Positions 19,242 through 28,331 of a DNA stretch of 64,000 nt are shown here, piece after piece (position 1 is the stretch's first letter; each line of letters opens with the position of its first letter). The notes beneath the pieces were generated by a model. The model was not told the DNA's origin and searched no databases. It worked only from the letters and a program-made list of their open reading frames with translations. The DNA is from Thermofontimicrobium_A sp034505795 (GTDB taxonomy: Bacteria > Zhuqueibacterota > Zhuqueibacteria > Thermofontimicrobiales > Thermofontimicrobiaceae). The stretch spans positions 1 to 64,000 of the forward strand of contig JAPDQM010000008.1 of the NCBI GenBank assembly GCA_034505795.1, in the 5' to 3' direction. The position numbers and the translations under genes were made by a program.

Positions 19242-19913
19242 AATGGCTCCTTCTATTTAATATTAACTTATGGTTTGAAAATTGAAATTAGTTTCGCAGC
19301 AATGGGTGGTTTCCTGACAGCAAGCAAACGATGAATAATGCAAAAGATGATCTAAAGACAGGTGATAATTCGAATGGAGCTGTGTTGGAACTGCTGATGC
19401 GGTGAAGGCAGAGCCAATCAAGGCAGCCCAATGCGCAGGGTGAAAAATTAGAGGGAACGATTTTTCAAAATAACGGAATGGAAGCATACGATTAGCAATA
19501 GAGTTCATTGATTATTAGCATACTTCACTTTCAACCCCGTTGCTCTATCCCGAAATTGTTGTCACAACCATAGTCAGCCCGCCATTTCTCTTTGCAAACA
19601 ACATTCCAGTCAATACCACTACCCTCAGGTAAATATGCGGGCAACGAACTGTTTTTCAATCCAATACTAAGTCGGTAGATCTGTCTTAACGCCAAAGCAG
19701 CAGGCACCCTGATAAGATTATGACCTGGCTTTGGCGTTTGCCATCCCGGGCGTCCGTACGAATTAGCCAGTCTCACTTGTGGCTAACAACGAAAAAATGC
19801 ACACGTCCAGCCCCGGCCACCGACATCAGATTTCCCATCGGTAGGCCAACGACAGACCAGGCGCGAAATACTTTCAATCTATCCAGATTCTCATACCAAA
19901 AATGTATTATCGC
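19242..19913. other. intergenic region upstream of ilvE with a hairpin
   Basis: About 670 bases with no gene I can support. AACGCCAAAGC (19688-19698) is perfectly complementary to GCTTTGGCGTT (19728-19738) with a 29-base loop and no T-run. A minus-strand frame at 19531-19776 has no recognisable domain. The left part should contain the ilvE promoter, but I see no clear boxes. Confidence 0.5.
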
Positions 19914-20927
19914 TTAGACCATCTCTTTGATGCGAATTTTGGCTTTAGCCTTAAGTGTGCTCACATAGTTTTCGAATAGGCGAGTGGAACGCTCCTGTTT
20001 CAACTGATTTCGTATCTCAAGGCGAACCTCGTTGAATGGTACCTTATCGCTGGCCTGGCGCTCATCCAGTCGGATGATATGAAAACCCAATGGCGTTCGT
20101 ACCAGATTGCTTACTTCCCCGATCTTTAGGCTAAATGCGGCATCCTCGAATTCTTTGATCATATCGCCTTTGGCAAAGAAACCCAGATCGCCACCTTTGA
20201 AAGCCGAGGGGTCTTCAGAATTCTGCCGAGCCAATGTCTCGAAGTTGCCCCCCTTTCTGATTTTTTCCAGGATTCGCATCGCCTTGTTCTGAGCAATCTG
20301 CAGTTGTTTTTCATCTTTAGGATCGGTCACTTTGAACAGGATGTGATGCACACGGATGCGTTCGGGCTGTAAAAATTTTTCGCCATGATCGTTGTAATAT
20401 TGCAATGCCTCTTCATCAGTGATCTCGCCAACTTGCGAGGCCACTTTCTGATCCAGCAGTTTTTGCACTTTCAGTTCATCCGCCAGATTCGCAGCAAAAG
20501 TCTCTGGGGTCAAATGATTTTGTAGCAAAAAATCCTGAAATTTTTGCTCTGACAAAAAGGTTCGTTTGAAGCTGTTAACGGCAGCCTCAATCTCGGCAGG
20601 CTCGACTTTGATGTTGTTTTTATCAGCTTCCTGCGCCAGTAGCCGAATCGAAATTAGCCAATCGACCGCCTGATTGTACACCGTCGTGTCTTTAGCATGC
20701 GTGAGAAAGTAATTGGGATCCTTTCCTACCTTTTGCAGAAATTGTCTAACCGCAATCTCCACCTCATGCTTGAAGATGGCCTGGCCGTTGACTGTCGCTG
20801 TGACCGTAGAGTCTGAAAAAGATACTTTGCGAAACTTTGAACCCCTGTTTTCCTGTTTGGAGCAGGTGACAACTGCCAGAACCATCCACATCCAGCTCAA
20901 CCAAATGAATATGTTTCTACTTTTCAT
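19914..20927 (-). CDS. parvulin-type peptidyl-prolyl isomerase lipoprotein (SurA/PrsA-like)
   Basis: 337 residues from the ATG at 20927, which has GAAGAGGA upstream and gives a proper lipoprotein signal MKSRNIFIWLSWMWM with lipobox AVVTC; a longer frame to 20972 lacks this. A SurA-N-like helical chaperone region follows, then one parvulin domain at about 190-290 with RIRVHHILFKV, KGGDLGFFAKGDM, FEDAAFSLKIGEVS and TPLGFHIIRLDE. It likely helps fold exported proteins at the periplasmic face of a membrane. One parvulin domain, as in PrsA, rather than two as in SurA. Confidence 0.9.
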   Translation of the reverse strand: MKSRNIFIWLSWMWMVLAVVTCSKQENRGSKFRKVSFSDSTVTATVNGQAIFKHEVEIAVRQFLQKVGKDPNYFLTHAKDTTVYNQAVDWLISIRLLAQEADKNNIKVEPAEIEAAVNSFKRTFLSEQKFQDFLLQNHLTPETFAANLADELKVQKLLDQKVASQVGEITDEEALQYYNDHGEKFLQPERIRVHHILFKVTDPKDEKQLQIAQNKAMRILEKIRKGGNFETLARQNSEDPSAFKGGDLGFFAKGDMIKEFEDAAFSLKIGEVSNLVRTPLGFHIIRLDERQASDKVPFNEVRLEIRNQLKQERSTRLFENYVSTLKAKAKIRIKEMV

Positions 20928-21055
20928 AAGAATCCTCTTCCAAATAAACCGATTTTCCCAATGCCTGATCATGTTTGCCGATCAAACTGGAGCCAAAAAT
21001 TAAGCCCAGATCCATCTGCTGCATACCCAGTTCAGTTCACTGATAATGAGCCGGC

Positions 21056-21102
21056 CATTAAAATTGAAACGCCACGATCACTTCGTTGTAACATGGCGTT
21101 TC
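21056..21102 (-). terminator. terminator-like hairpin after recJ
   Basis: GAAACGCCA (21066-21074) pairs perfectly with TGGCGTTTC (21094-21102) around a 19-base loop. On the minus strand the stem is followed by AATTTTAA. It lies 15 bases after the recJ stop, so it most likely ends that transcript. Confidence 0.65.
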
Positions 21103-21116
21103 TAATGAAATCGAAC

Positions 21117-22814
21117 CTAGCGCAAATCTTTTACCCGCAACTGCAAAGTCGAGCGTCCACAGTAGGTATTTTCCTCAATAACGTAGGTCATGTCCAGATT
21201 ATTAACTCCCGGGTCAATGCGATAGAGCAGATCGCCCAGATTAAAGCCGATCGCATCCAGTACGATTCCGTTTTGTCTTACTTTGAACTTGAGATGATTG
21301 TTCCCCACTACTGCCGGGGTGCCGACCACCTGCAATTTTTGTGACAGAAAAACCGGCCGCATGTTTTGTGGTCCAAATGGCGCCATCAATTTCAGTATCT
21401 GCAACAAGCGTGGACTGATCTCATTGAATTTGAGCTCCCCCTCGATGCGCAATTTTGGGGTAAGCAAATCTTCATTCAATTGTTCGGCAGCAATTTCATT
21501 GAACCGATGCCGAAAGCGATCGATATTGGCGCGATCAATGGTCAAGCCGGCCGCATATTTATGTCCCCCAAATCCGATTAGCAAATCTTCGCATTTTTTC
21601 AATGCCTGGTAAATATCAAACCCGGTGATGCTACGGGCGGACCCTTTGCCGATATTTTCATCAGTAGAGATCATGATCGTCGGTCGATAATATTTTTCCA
21701 CCACGCGGGATGCAACGATACCAATGACCCCCGGATGCCAACCCTCCTGATCCAGCACCAATCCATAATAATCGGCGAGATCGAATCTCTCCTCCACCAT
21801 TTGCTGGGCCATTTTGAACGTTTCTTCGTCAATATTTTTGCGGAGCCGATTTTCGGCTTCGAGCACATTGGCGATCTCCAGAGCTCGAGCCTCATTATCG
21901 GTAGTTAGCAATTCCACTGCGCAGGTCGCATTGCCCAGCCGTCCTACAGCATTGATGCGTGGCGCCAGAATAAATACCACCTGCCCCGTGCTCAGCGGCT
22001 TATTCATCATACCGGTGACCTGCAATAGTGCTTTCAAGCCGGGACGATCGGTTTTGTTTAATTGTTGCAGTCCTTCTTTAACCAGAATGCGATTTTCATC
22101 CACCAGGGGCACGATGTCAGCAGCACTACCAATGGCTACGAGATCGACATAATCACGGATCACGCTATCGTCCAGCTTCAGGCTTCGAATCAATGCCTGC
22201 CCCAACTTGTAAGCTACGCCAACCCCAGCCAGTTCATGAAACGGATAACTGCTGTGGTGACATTTGGGATTAAGCACCGCGCAGGCGAAGGGCAGTTCAG
22301 CCCCAGGCTCATGATGATCTGAAATAATAACATCCATTCCGGACTGACGGGCAAATTCGACCTCGTGAATCGCCGTGATGCCACAGTCCACCGAAATAAT
22401 GAGATTGACCTGCTGCTGCAAAGCCTCTTTGATGCCGGCAATGGTAATGCCATACCCATCTTTGATTCGATTGGGAATATAGAAAACAACATTAGCACCC
22501 AATTTTCGCAGCAGTAGATACAACAATGAGACCGCGGTGATCCCATCAACATCATAATCCCCATAAATCAAAATCTTTTCCTGCTGCCGAATGGCTCGAA
22601 TAATGCGATCGACGGCTTGCTCCATATCGGGGAGCAGAAATGGGTCGTACAGATGTTCCAGCTTACCGCGGAAAAATAGTCTGGCTTTGTCAAAACTATC
22701 AATACCGCGATTGAGCAATATCTGAGAAATTATTTTAGGTACATTTAATAATTTTGCAAAATTCTCTATCGTCTCATTGTTAATATCATTCTGGACGATC
22801 CATTTCAGATTCAT
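21117..22814 (-). CDS. recJ: single-strand-specific exonuclease RecJ
   Basis: 565 residues, ATG at 22814 with GAGG upstream. DHH motifs: YGDYDVDGITAVSLLY, SVDCGITAIHEVE, ISDHHEPGAELP and GSAADIVPLVDENR; DHHA1 motifs HPGVIGIVASRVVEKYY and FGGHKYAAGLTI; an OB-fold at the end. It degrades single-stranded DNA 5' to 3' in recombination and mismatch repair and needs a divalent metal held by the Asp/His residues of the DHH core. The RNase P RNA gene ends about 30 bases upstream on the same strand. Confidence 0.96.
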   Translation of the reverse strand: MNLKWIVQNDINNETIENFAKLLNVPKIISQILLNRGIDSFDKARLFFRGKLEHLYDPFLLPDMEQAVDRIIRAIRQQEKILIYGDYDVDGITAVSLLYLLLRKLGANVVFYIPNRIKDGYGITIAGIKEALQQQVNLIISVDCGITAIHEVEFARQSGMDVIISDHHEPGAELPFACAVLNPKCHHSSYPFHELAGVGVAYKLGQALIRSLKLDDSVIRDYVDLVAIGSAADIVPLVDENRILVKEGLQQLNKTDRPGLKALLQVTGMMNKPLSTGQVVFILAPRINAVGRLGNATCAVELLTTDNEARALEIANVLEAENRLRKNIDEETFKMAQQMVEERFDLADYYGLVLDQEGWHPGVIGIVASRVVEKYYRPTIMISTDENIGKGSARSITGFDIYQALKKCEDLLIGFGGHKYAAGLTIDRANIDRFRHRFNEIAAEQLNEDLLTPKLRIEGELKFNEISPRLLQILKLMAPFGPQNMRPVFLSQKLQVVGTPAVVGNNHLKFKVRQNGIVLDAIGFNLGDLLYRIDPGVNNLDMTYVIEENTYCGRSTLQLRVKDLR

Positions 22815-22847
22815 CAACGACCTCGTTTGGAATAAACATCAGACCTC

Positions 22848-23222
22848 ATCAATCCGAAGCAAGTCATAAGCCGAATTCTGTCGAGGACGATCATTTATCT
22901 AGGATCCGCCTCACGACGGACCTCAAGCGACCTACCCGAGAGTCAAACGAAGCGAGCCACTTCTCCTCTCCTATTTGGTCTTGCTCCGGACGGGGTTTAC
23001 CATGCCTCTCCCATTGCTGCGAGAGCGGTGGGCTCTTACCCCACCTTTTCACCCTTATCCGCCCGCCAGCCGGCGGACAGGACGGTATTTTTTCTGTGGC
23101 ACTTTCCGTAGGATCACTCCTCCCTCATGTTATGAGGCGTCCTGCTCTGCGGAGTTCGGACTTTCCTCATCCATCCGCTGGTTGGCGGATGAACGCGATC
23201 GTCTGCCCTACTTCGAATTGAT
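22848..23222 (-). ncRNA. rnpB: RNase P RNA, bacterial class A
   Basis: About 375 nucleotides. Reading the minus strand, the 5' strand ATCAATTCGAAG pairs with the 3' strand CTTCGGATTGAT (P1). Conserved blocks are in order: GAGGAAAGTCCGAACTCC, AGAGCAGGACGCC, ACAGAAAAAATACC, GGTGAAAAGGTGGGGTAAG, GGCATGGTAAACCCC, GAGCAAGACCAAATAG, GGGTAGGTCGCTTGAG, CCTAGATAAATGATCGTC and GACAGAATTCGGCTTA. It is the catalytic RNA that cuts the 5' leader of tRNA precursors. Two helices carry similar GC-rich palindromes (near 23063-23085 and 23172-23191). Ends are estimated from P1. Confidence 0.95.
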
Positions 23223-23428
23223 GAAGTAATATTAACCACAATCCAGATTCGCTATTTGCGAACAGTCAGTATAGCTCCATGACTCTGGATCATGGAAAAA
23301 AATCATGTTTTGTTGTCAGGTGGATAGATTCACGATTTCATCACAAGCAAACGATCAGCCTAATCACCTGGATTGGGCATTTGCATTTATGGAATCGTGA
23401 GCCGACCGTTTTGTCAAATATACCCTAC

Positions 23429-24199
23429 TTATCGGGCTGCTGGATTCACCATCGTATCAACGGCAGGCTTGCCTTGCGCATTGCCATTCAGCAACACCAA
23501 AATTCGTCCACAGGTTTCGCAGGTAATCAACCGATTCATTTGCCGGACTTCCACTACGGTTTGTGCTGGAATGGTAGCGAAGCAGCCGCTGCAGGTATAG
23601 TTATCAATATAGGCCAGCGCCACCCCATGGCGACCTTTGCGAATCCGTTCATAATTGGCCAGATACCGTCGGTCGATGTCGCGGACAATGGTCTCCCGTT
23701 GCCCTTGAAGCTGCTGCTGCTCAGCCGCTGTAACCTGTAGCTTTTGGGCTAATTCTGTTTCTCGTTCCTGGAGTTGTTGCTCTACTTCGGCATATTGCTG
23801 TTGCTGTTGCGTTACATCCGCCACAAGTTTTTCTTCCTGCTCTATTGTTTCCACCCCTTTTTGGGTCATCTCGGTTAATTTATTTTCCAGATTTTCAATT
23901 TCAACCGTAATGGCATCATATTCCTTATTGGTTTTGACCGAGAAGAGCTGCTCCTTATATTTGCTCAGCTTGTCAGATAACAGCTGAATATCATTGTCAA
24001 TGGTGCGATTCATTTTTTGGGTGGCGGTCAGTTCATTCTGGCAGCGGGTTAAATTGTCACGCACCTCAGCCAGACGATTGCGCAGTTTTTCGACCTGGAC
24101 TGGAATATCGCCAGTGAGAGCATCCAATTCCATCAATCGTTTGTCGATTTCTTGTAGTCGAACCAGCTTAATCAATTGCGATTTATTTGTGTTATCCAT
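23429..24199 (-). CDS. coiled-coil protein with C4 zinc ribbon (PF02591 type)
   Basis: 256 residues, ATG with GAGG upstream. Residues about 10-180 form a long coiled coil rich in Gln and Glu. A zinc ribbon follows with two pairs of cysteines, YTCSGCFATIP and LITCETCGRILVL. Proteins of this family are widespread and tend to be next to rnpB or nucleic-acid genes; rnpB is 206 bases downstream here. The function is not firmly known; a role in binding nucleic acids or secretion-chaperone-like activity has been suggested for relatives. A structured leader with its own terminator lies just upstream, so its expression is probably controlled by attenuation. Confidence 0.85.
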   Translation of the reverse strand: MDNTNKSQLIKLVRLQEIDKRLMELDALTGDIPVQVEKLRNRLAEVRDNLTRCQNELTATQKMNRTIDNDIQLLSDKLSKYKEQLFSVKTNKEYDAITVEIENLENKLTEMTQKGVETIEQEEKLVADVTQQQQQYAEVEQQLQERETELAQKLQVTAAEQQQLQGQRETIVRDIDRRYLANYERIRKGRHGVALAYIDNYTCSGCFATIPAQTVVEVRQMNRLITCETCGRILVLLNGNAQGKPAVDTMVNPAAR

Positions 24200-24239
24200 A
24201 GCCTCATCTTTCGCCTAAATTGTTATATCACGGGAGAAC

Positions 24240-24277
24240 AAAAAAAAAGTGCACCGAAAATTCTCTGGCACACTTTT
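24240..24277 (-). terminator. strong rho-independent terminator upstream of the zinc-ribbon gene
   Basis: On the minus strand AAAAGTGTGCC pairs with GGTGCACTTTT (plus arms 24267-24277 and 24245-24255), with two G-U pairs, an 11-base loop and a run of nine T in all. It lies in front of the gene and on the same strand, which is the arrangement of an attenuator. Confidence 0.85.
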
Positions 24278-24524
24278 CATCATAGTGACATTCTGATGCG
24301 CAAATTTGTTTCGCACCGAATTGGAAAGTTGATAATCGTAAGCACATAATTATAACTTACCTCACTATGAAGTGTGAACCCATTGATTTTAACTTAAGTG
24401 ATAATCGTCTGAATAACGACCACAAAGCATCGCAGTCGCCTCGTTTCTGTGCGATGCATGGTCATTGTTGCCGATCATTCAGATCGTCTGCGTTTCCAGA
24501 CTGGAACTTATTGGTGCTATTTTT
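24240..24524 (-). ncRNA. structured leader RNA or small RNA with terminator/anti-terminator
   Basis: On the minus strand, a promoter-like pair (see 24531-24559) would start an RNA of about 285 nt ending at a strong terminator 41 bases before the zinc-ribbon gene. Stems seen by eye: hairpin TTCCAG/CTGGAA at 24494-24506; a long interrupted stem with arms 24406-24414/24477-24486, 24418-24422/24459-24463 and 24427-24434/24450-24457; then a pairing of 24362-24376 with 24269-24274 plus 24280-24288 (15 perfect pairs, one five-base bulge) that encloses two hairpins, GTAAG/CTTAC and GGTGCG/CGCATC. This three-way junction uses bases of the terminator stem, so the two exclude each other. Not matched to any family I know; riboswitch, protein-bound attenuator or independent small RNA are all possible. 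Confidence 0.6.
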
Positions 24525-24530
24525 TTGTTA

Positions 24531-24559
24531 AATATACGAAATTGATGATTCAGATGCAA
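24531..24559 (-). promoter_or_regulatory. probable promoter of the leader RNA / zinc-ribbon gene
   Basis: TTGCAT (24554-24559) and TATATT (24531-24536) on the minus strand, 17 bases apart. It is divergent from the promoter of the SH3 lipoprotein at 24623. Confidence 0.5.
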
Positions 24560-24622
24560 GCTAAAATTTAGGTAAAAATCAGGTAGTATCATTTAGAAAT
24601 CTGCTGATAATGAAAATAGCAC

Positions 24623-24651
24623 TTGACATCATGACAAAAATTTTTTATCTT
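24623..24651 (+). promoter_or_regulatory. promoter of the SH3-repeat lipoprotein operon
   Basis: Perfect TTGACA (24623-24628) and TATCTT (24646-24651), spacer 17, the same form as the tRNA-Phe promoter. The untranslated leader to the ATG at 24843 would be about 185 bases, in which I see no clear structure. Confidence 0.75.
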
Positions 24652-24842
24652 AATTTCAGTTAGCATTGAAGAACTCGATGAACACGACATTAACGCTCAA
24701 TCTTAATATATTTCAAGCTAAATTTGTGCATCCCCAGGGCATTGGCTCGGCAATCGTCACCCGACGGATTTCTTATGCGTTCAACCGCTTTGATGGAGCA
24801 CATAAAATTGCTGCTATTTTTTCTATTTGGGGAGGTGAGAAG

Positions 24843-27800
24843 ATGAACCGATGGATATATTATGTGGCACTGGCCCTGGCGCTGCTTCTCGTCTTTGCCT
24901 GCGGACCAGAATTTATCGATCAGAACTATCGCCTCAAAATCAACAGCGATACGCAGGTCCGCTCCGGCCCCGGACCCGAATATCCGGTCGTTGCCACCGC
25001 CAAAGCTGGATCGGAAGTATTTTTGCTGGAATCGGCAAACGATTGGCATCGTATCAAAATGCTCAGTGGCCAGAAAGGTTGGATTTTCCGCGGTATTGCC
25101 CAAACCATTGGGCCAGAAAAAGTGGTTGTCATCAATGATGCTCGGGTGCGTCGTGGCCCTGGCGAAGGATTTTCCGCTTTCGCTATCGTCAAAAAGGGGA
25201 AAACCCTGGATAGCCGCGGTAGCCAGGGGAATTGGTTCCTGGTGGATCTAACCGATGGTAAGAGTGGCTGGATTTCCCAAAAGGATGTCGAAAAACTATC
25301 CTATGTCAACCTCACCGCCACCCGTGATACCCAGATCTATCAGCTCCCTAATCCCAATTCTAAAAGCCTGCTGGATGTCAAGGCAGGCACTGAATTGATT
25401 CAATTGGGCCGAGAGGGCGATTATTTCATGGTGCGGCTACCAGGCGGCAGCACGGGTTGGATTCATCGACAACATGTCAATGCGGTGCGCGAACAAACCC
25501 TGGTCGTAAAAACCCGAGCCTATGTTCGCTATGGCCCATCGGTCGAATACGAAGTCATGGAAACTGTTGAAAAGGGCACGCGTCTTACCCAACTCAATCG
25601 CCGCGAGGGTTGGTTCGAGGTACGAACTCCCCAGGGCAATCGCGGCTGGATTTATCAGGATTTTGTTTCCTCGTCCGGCGCAGCACCGAGTGGTTCTACG
25701 ACCACCATAGAAACCACTTCTCCCTCTACCTCAACTCCCAAACCAGAATATCTGGTAACCAATCAGGAATGCAACATCCGCCAGGGTTATGGCACCAATT
25801 GGGAAATTATTGCTCGGGTAAAAGCGGGCACATTGCTCATTAAGCTGGGCGAGCGAGACGATTGGCTGCGGGTGCGAATGCCCGATCAACGGATCGGCTG
25901 GATACGCCAGGATTTGGTGATCACCAATCCAGTTGTCCTGGTTACGTTGGAGCAATCCAATATTCGCAAAGGTCCCGGTACCGAATATTTGATTGTCGCA
26001 CGGGTGGAAAAAGGGACCCCACTAGTGAAAAAAGACGAGCGCAATGGCTGGTCGGAGGTGTACTTGCCTAACGGTGATACCGGCTGGATTCGTAACGACC
26101 TCCATGCCGACACCGAAATCACCATGTTCAACAACCAGGAATGTAATGTTCGAGAGGGCCCAGGCACCACCTATCGCATCATCGAACGCATTCCAGTGAA
26201 CACCCCGGTCATTCAAATGGGAAAACAAGACAATTGGTTTCAGGTGAAATTGCCGTCCAATCGGATTGGCTGGATTCGTGAAGATTTGCTGCGGGACAGC
26301 CCCAGCCAGATGATTGCGAATGATCGCGCCAATATTCGCATGGGTCCAGGAACCGAATATCAGATTATGGAGGAAGTCGAAAAAAACACCCCACTGGAGA
26401 AATTAGAAGAGCAGGGGGATTGGTACAGAGTAAAACTGCCCAATGGCAAAATCGGCTGGATCCGCCGCGACCTGGTTTCATTTTCGTTCTATCCAGCAAC
26501 ATCACAAAGCCTGCCAGGGACTTCTAACATTTTGCAGGTTCAAAGTGGGGTCAGCCAATCCGCAGTACAGCGGCTGCGATCGCAATCTCTGGATGTGGTG
26601 ATGATCACCAGTTCCGGCATTAACCTGCGAGTGCGGCCTGATACCAGTGCTGAAATTATTACGACGCTTAGACCGGGCACCAAATTGACCCGTATCAATC
26701 AGCAGGGCGAATGGTTCGAGGTCCAAACCTCAGATGGAGTGCTGGGTTTTGTGCATCAATCAGCTTTCGGGGCAACCTCCAAAAAGCTTTATACCAATGC
26801 CAAAGCCAATCTTCGCTTCGGTCCCAGCACCGATTTTAAAATAATTGCAGCACTGCCGGAAAAGACCGAAGTTACTCGCCTGGACGAGCGCGACAATTGG
26901 GTCTATGTCCAGACCAGCTCGAATCAGAAAGGCTGGCTTCGAAAAGACATGCTGGATCAAAAAGGCGCGCCGCTGCCGGGGTTGCCGCGCGTCAGCGAAC
27001 CAGCCTTTGGCACCTTAATCACTACTTCCTCCTGCAAGGTGCTCAAAGAGCCAATGGAAAATGCGCCCACCGTAAAAACCGTTACCTTAAATACCGAATT
27101 GACCAAATTGGGCAAATACAAAAATTGGTTTCAGGTTGAATTGCGATCAGGCGAACGCGGGTGGGTTTCGAATGAATTTGTACGCGAAAAAATCAACAAG
27201 AAGATCATTGCTATCCGCAAAGCTGAAGTGTATCAGCAGGCGAATTCCCAATCGGGGCTTCTGGGCACCATTAATATGGGTGACCGCTATCAGCCCCTCG
27301 CTGCCGAAAACGGTTTTTACCGCATTCAATATAGCGCCGGAACGACAGGCTGGGTGGCTGAAAAAGATGTGATGGACCTAAAGCATCCTCCTATTTTCGT
27401 TAAAAACGCCACAGTCGACCTGATGCGTTTTCCTGACACGAAATCCACTCGAGTGGCGATTCTCAAGGAGGGGGTGGAGCTCACGCCGCTGGATGAGACC
27501 GATGAGTGGCTATTTGTTGAGCTTCCCCGCGGAGATAAGGGATGGATACAAAAAAAACAGGTTGATCGGCAGAAGTTTCCAAAGATAGCGGTAATTAAAG
27601 CAACCAGTGCCTATGCCGAGGCGTCCGCGGCCAGTGCCGTCAAAGCGAGTTTAGCCCAGGGCGATCAGTTTTTGGCATTGGATAAAAAGGATTATTGGTA
27701 CAAAATTCTGTTGCGAGATTCACAGATCGGGTGGGTCTACGCCGGCTATGTCCAGGAGATCACGCGAGGAACACTTTTAATCAGGAACGATAGCGATCTG

Positions 27801-28331
27801 CGCATGGGCCCCGGGGTGGATTATCGTATCATTATGACGGTACCCAGGGGCGAGCAGGTGAAATGGTTGGATGAAAAAAGCGGGTGGAGTCAAATCCAAT
27901 ATAAAAACGAGGTCGGTTGGGTGAAATTGGAAGCGGCCAAAGATATTACCATGCCGGAAATGACAGCCAGTCGTGATGCCAAGGTCTATGCCGGTCCCAG
28001 CAATACCTATGCCCAGGTGGGTGAAGTTAAAAAAGATCGCAGATATGCTCCTTTGAAAAAAGAGAATGGTTGGTATCAGTTGCGATTGCCGAGTGGCACC
28101 GAAGGTTGGGTCCCCATGGATGTATTTTCGCCCAAGAAAACACGGCTGGTCTTCACTCTGGACAAGGCCAATATCCGCAGCGGCCCTGGTTTGCATTATT
28201 CCATCATCGCCCAGATCGAGCCTGCCGTTGATGTGACAATTATTGGCGGAGAAGGGGATTGGTATTACGTCCAACTTCAAGATGGCAAGACCCGAGGCTA
28301 CATCCAGAAAGGATTGGTTTTTGAAGAGTGA
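24843..28331 (+). CDS. lipoprotein with 17 tandem bacterial SH3 domains
   Basis: 1162 residues from the ATG at 24843, which has GGAGGTGA upstream and begins a lipoprotein signal MNRWIYYVALALALLLVF with lipobox VFAC; an upstream ATG at 24666 gives no signal peptide. After Cys the protein is almost wholly SH3_3-type repeats of about 55-60 residues, each with a pattern like NIRxGPGTEY, an acidic or aromatic Trp position and a closing GWI(R/H)xDLV. I count 17, with two low-complexity Ser/Thr linkers, after repeats 4 and 8. Such domains bind peptidoglycan or peptides. The repeats differ clearly from each other, so this is an old expansion. A role in holding the envelope to the cell wall or scaffolding is inference. 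Confidence 0.9.
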   Translation: MNRWIYYVALALALLLVFACGPEFIDQNYRLKINSDTQVRSGPGPEYPVVATAKAGSEVFLLESANDWHRIKMLSGQKGWIFRGIAQTIGPEKVVVINDARVRRGPGEGFSAFAIVKKGKTLDSRGSQGNWFLVDLTDGKSGWISQKDVEKLSYVNLTATRDTQIYQLPNPNSKSLLDVKAGTELIQLGREGDYFMVRLPGGSTGWIHRQHVNAVREQTLVVKTRAYVRYGPSVEYEVMETVEKGTRLTQLNRREGWFEVRTPQGNRGWIYQDFVSSSGAAPSGSTTTIETTSPSTSTPKPEYLVTNQECNIRQGYGTNWEIIARVKAGTLLIKLGERDDWLRVRMPDQRIGWIRQDLVITNPVVLVTLEQSNIRKGPGTEYLIVARVEKGTPLVKKDERNGWSEVYLPNGDTGWIRNDLHADTEITMFNNQECNVREGPGTTYRIIERIPVNTPVIQMGKQDNWFQVKLPSNRIGWIREDLLRDSPSQMIANDRANIRMGPGTEYQIMEEVEKNTPLEKLEEQGDWYRVKLPNGKIGWIRRDLVSFSFYPATSQSLPGTSNILQVQSGVSQSAVQRLRSQSLDVVMITSSGINLRVRPDTSAEIITTLRPGTKLTRINQQGEWFEVQTSDGVLGFVHQSAFGATSKKLYTNAKANLRFGPSTDFKIIAALPEKTEVTRLDERDNWVYVQTSSNQKGWLRKDMLDQKGAPLPGLPRVSEPAFGTLITTSSCKVLKEPMENAPTVKTVTLNTELTKLGKYKNWFQVELRSGERGWVSNEFVREKINKKIIAIRKAEVYQQANSQSGLLGTINMGDRYQPLAAENGFYRIQYSAGTTGWVAEKDVMDLKHPPIFVKNATVDLMRFPDTKSTRVAILKEGVELTPLDETDEWLFVELPRGDKGWIQKKQVDRQKFPKIAVIKATSAYAEASAASAVKASLAQGDQFLALDKKDYWYKILLRDSQIGWVYAGYVQEITRGTLLIRNDSDLRMGPGVDYRIIMTVPRGEQVKWLDEKSGWSQIQYKNEVGWVKLEAAKDITMPEMTASRDAKVYAGPSNTYAQVGEVKKDRRYAPLKKENGWYQLRLPSGTEGWVPMDVFSPKKTRLVFTLDKANIRSGPGLHYSIIAQIEPAVDVTIIGGEGDWYYVQLQDGKTRGYIQKGLVFEE

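Noticed and set aside
19531..19776. Minus-strand frame in the gap upstream of ilvE
   Set aside because: No recognisable motif; overlaps a hairpin; no ribosome site.
24240..24524. tmRNA or 6S RNA
   Set aside because: No tag-peptide reading frame or tRNA-like ends for tmRNA; 6S was considered, but the length and multi-branched fold do not fit a simple rod. Left unassigned.
24843..28331. Recent DNA-level tandem duplication
   Set aside because: The SH3 units differ strongly in sequence, so the repeats are protein-level and old.
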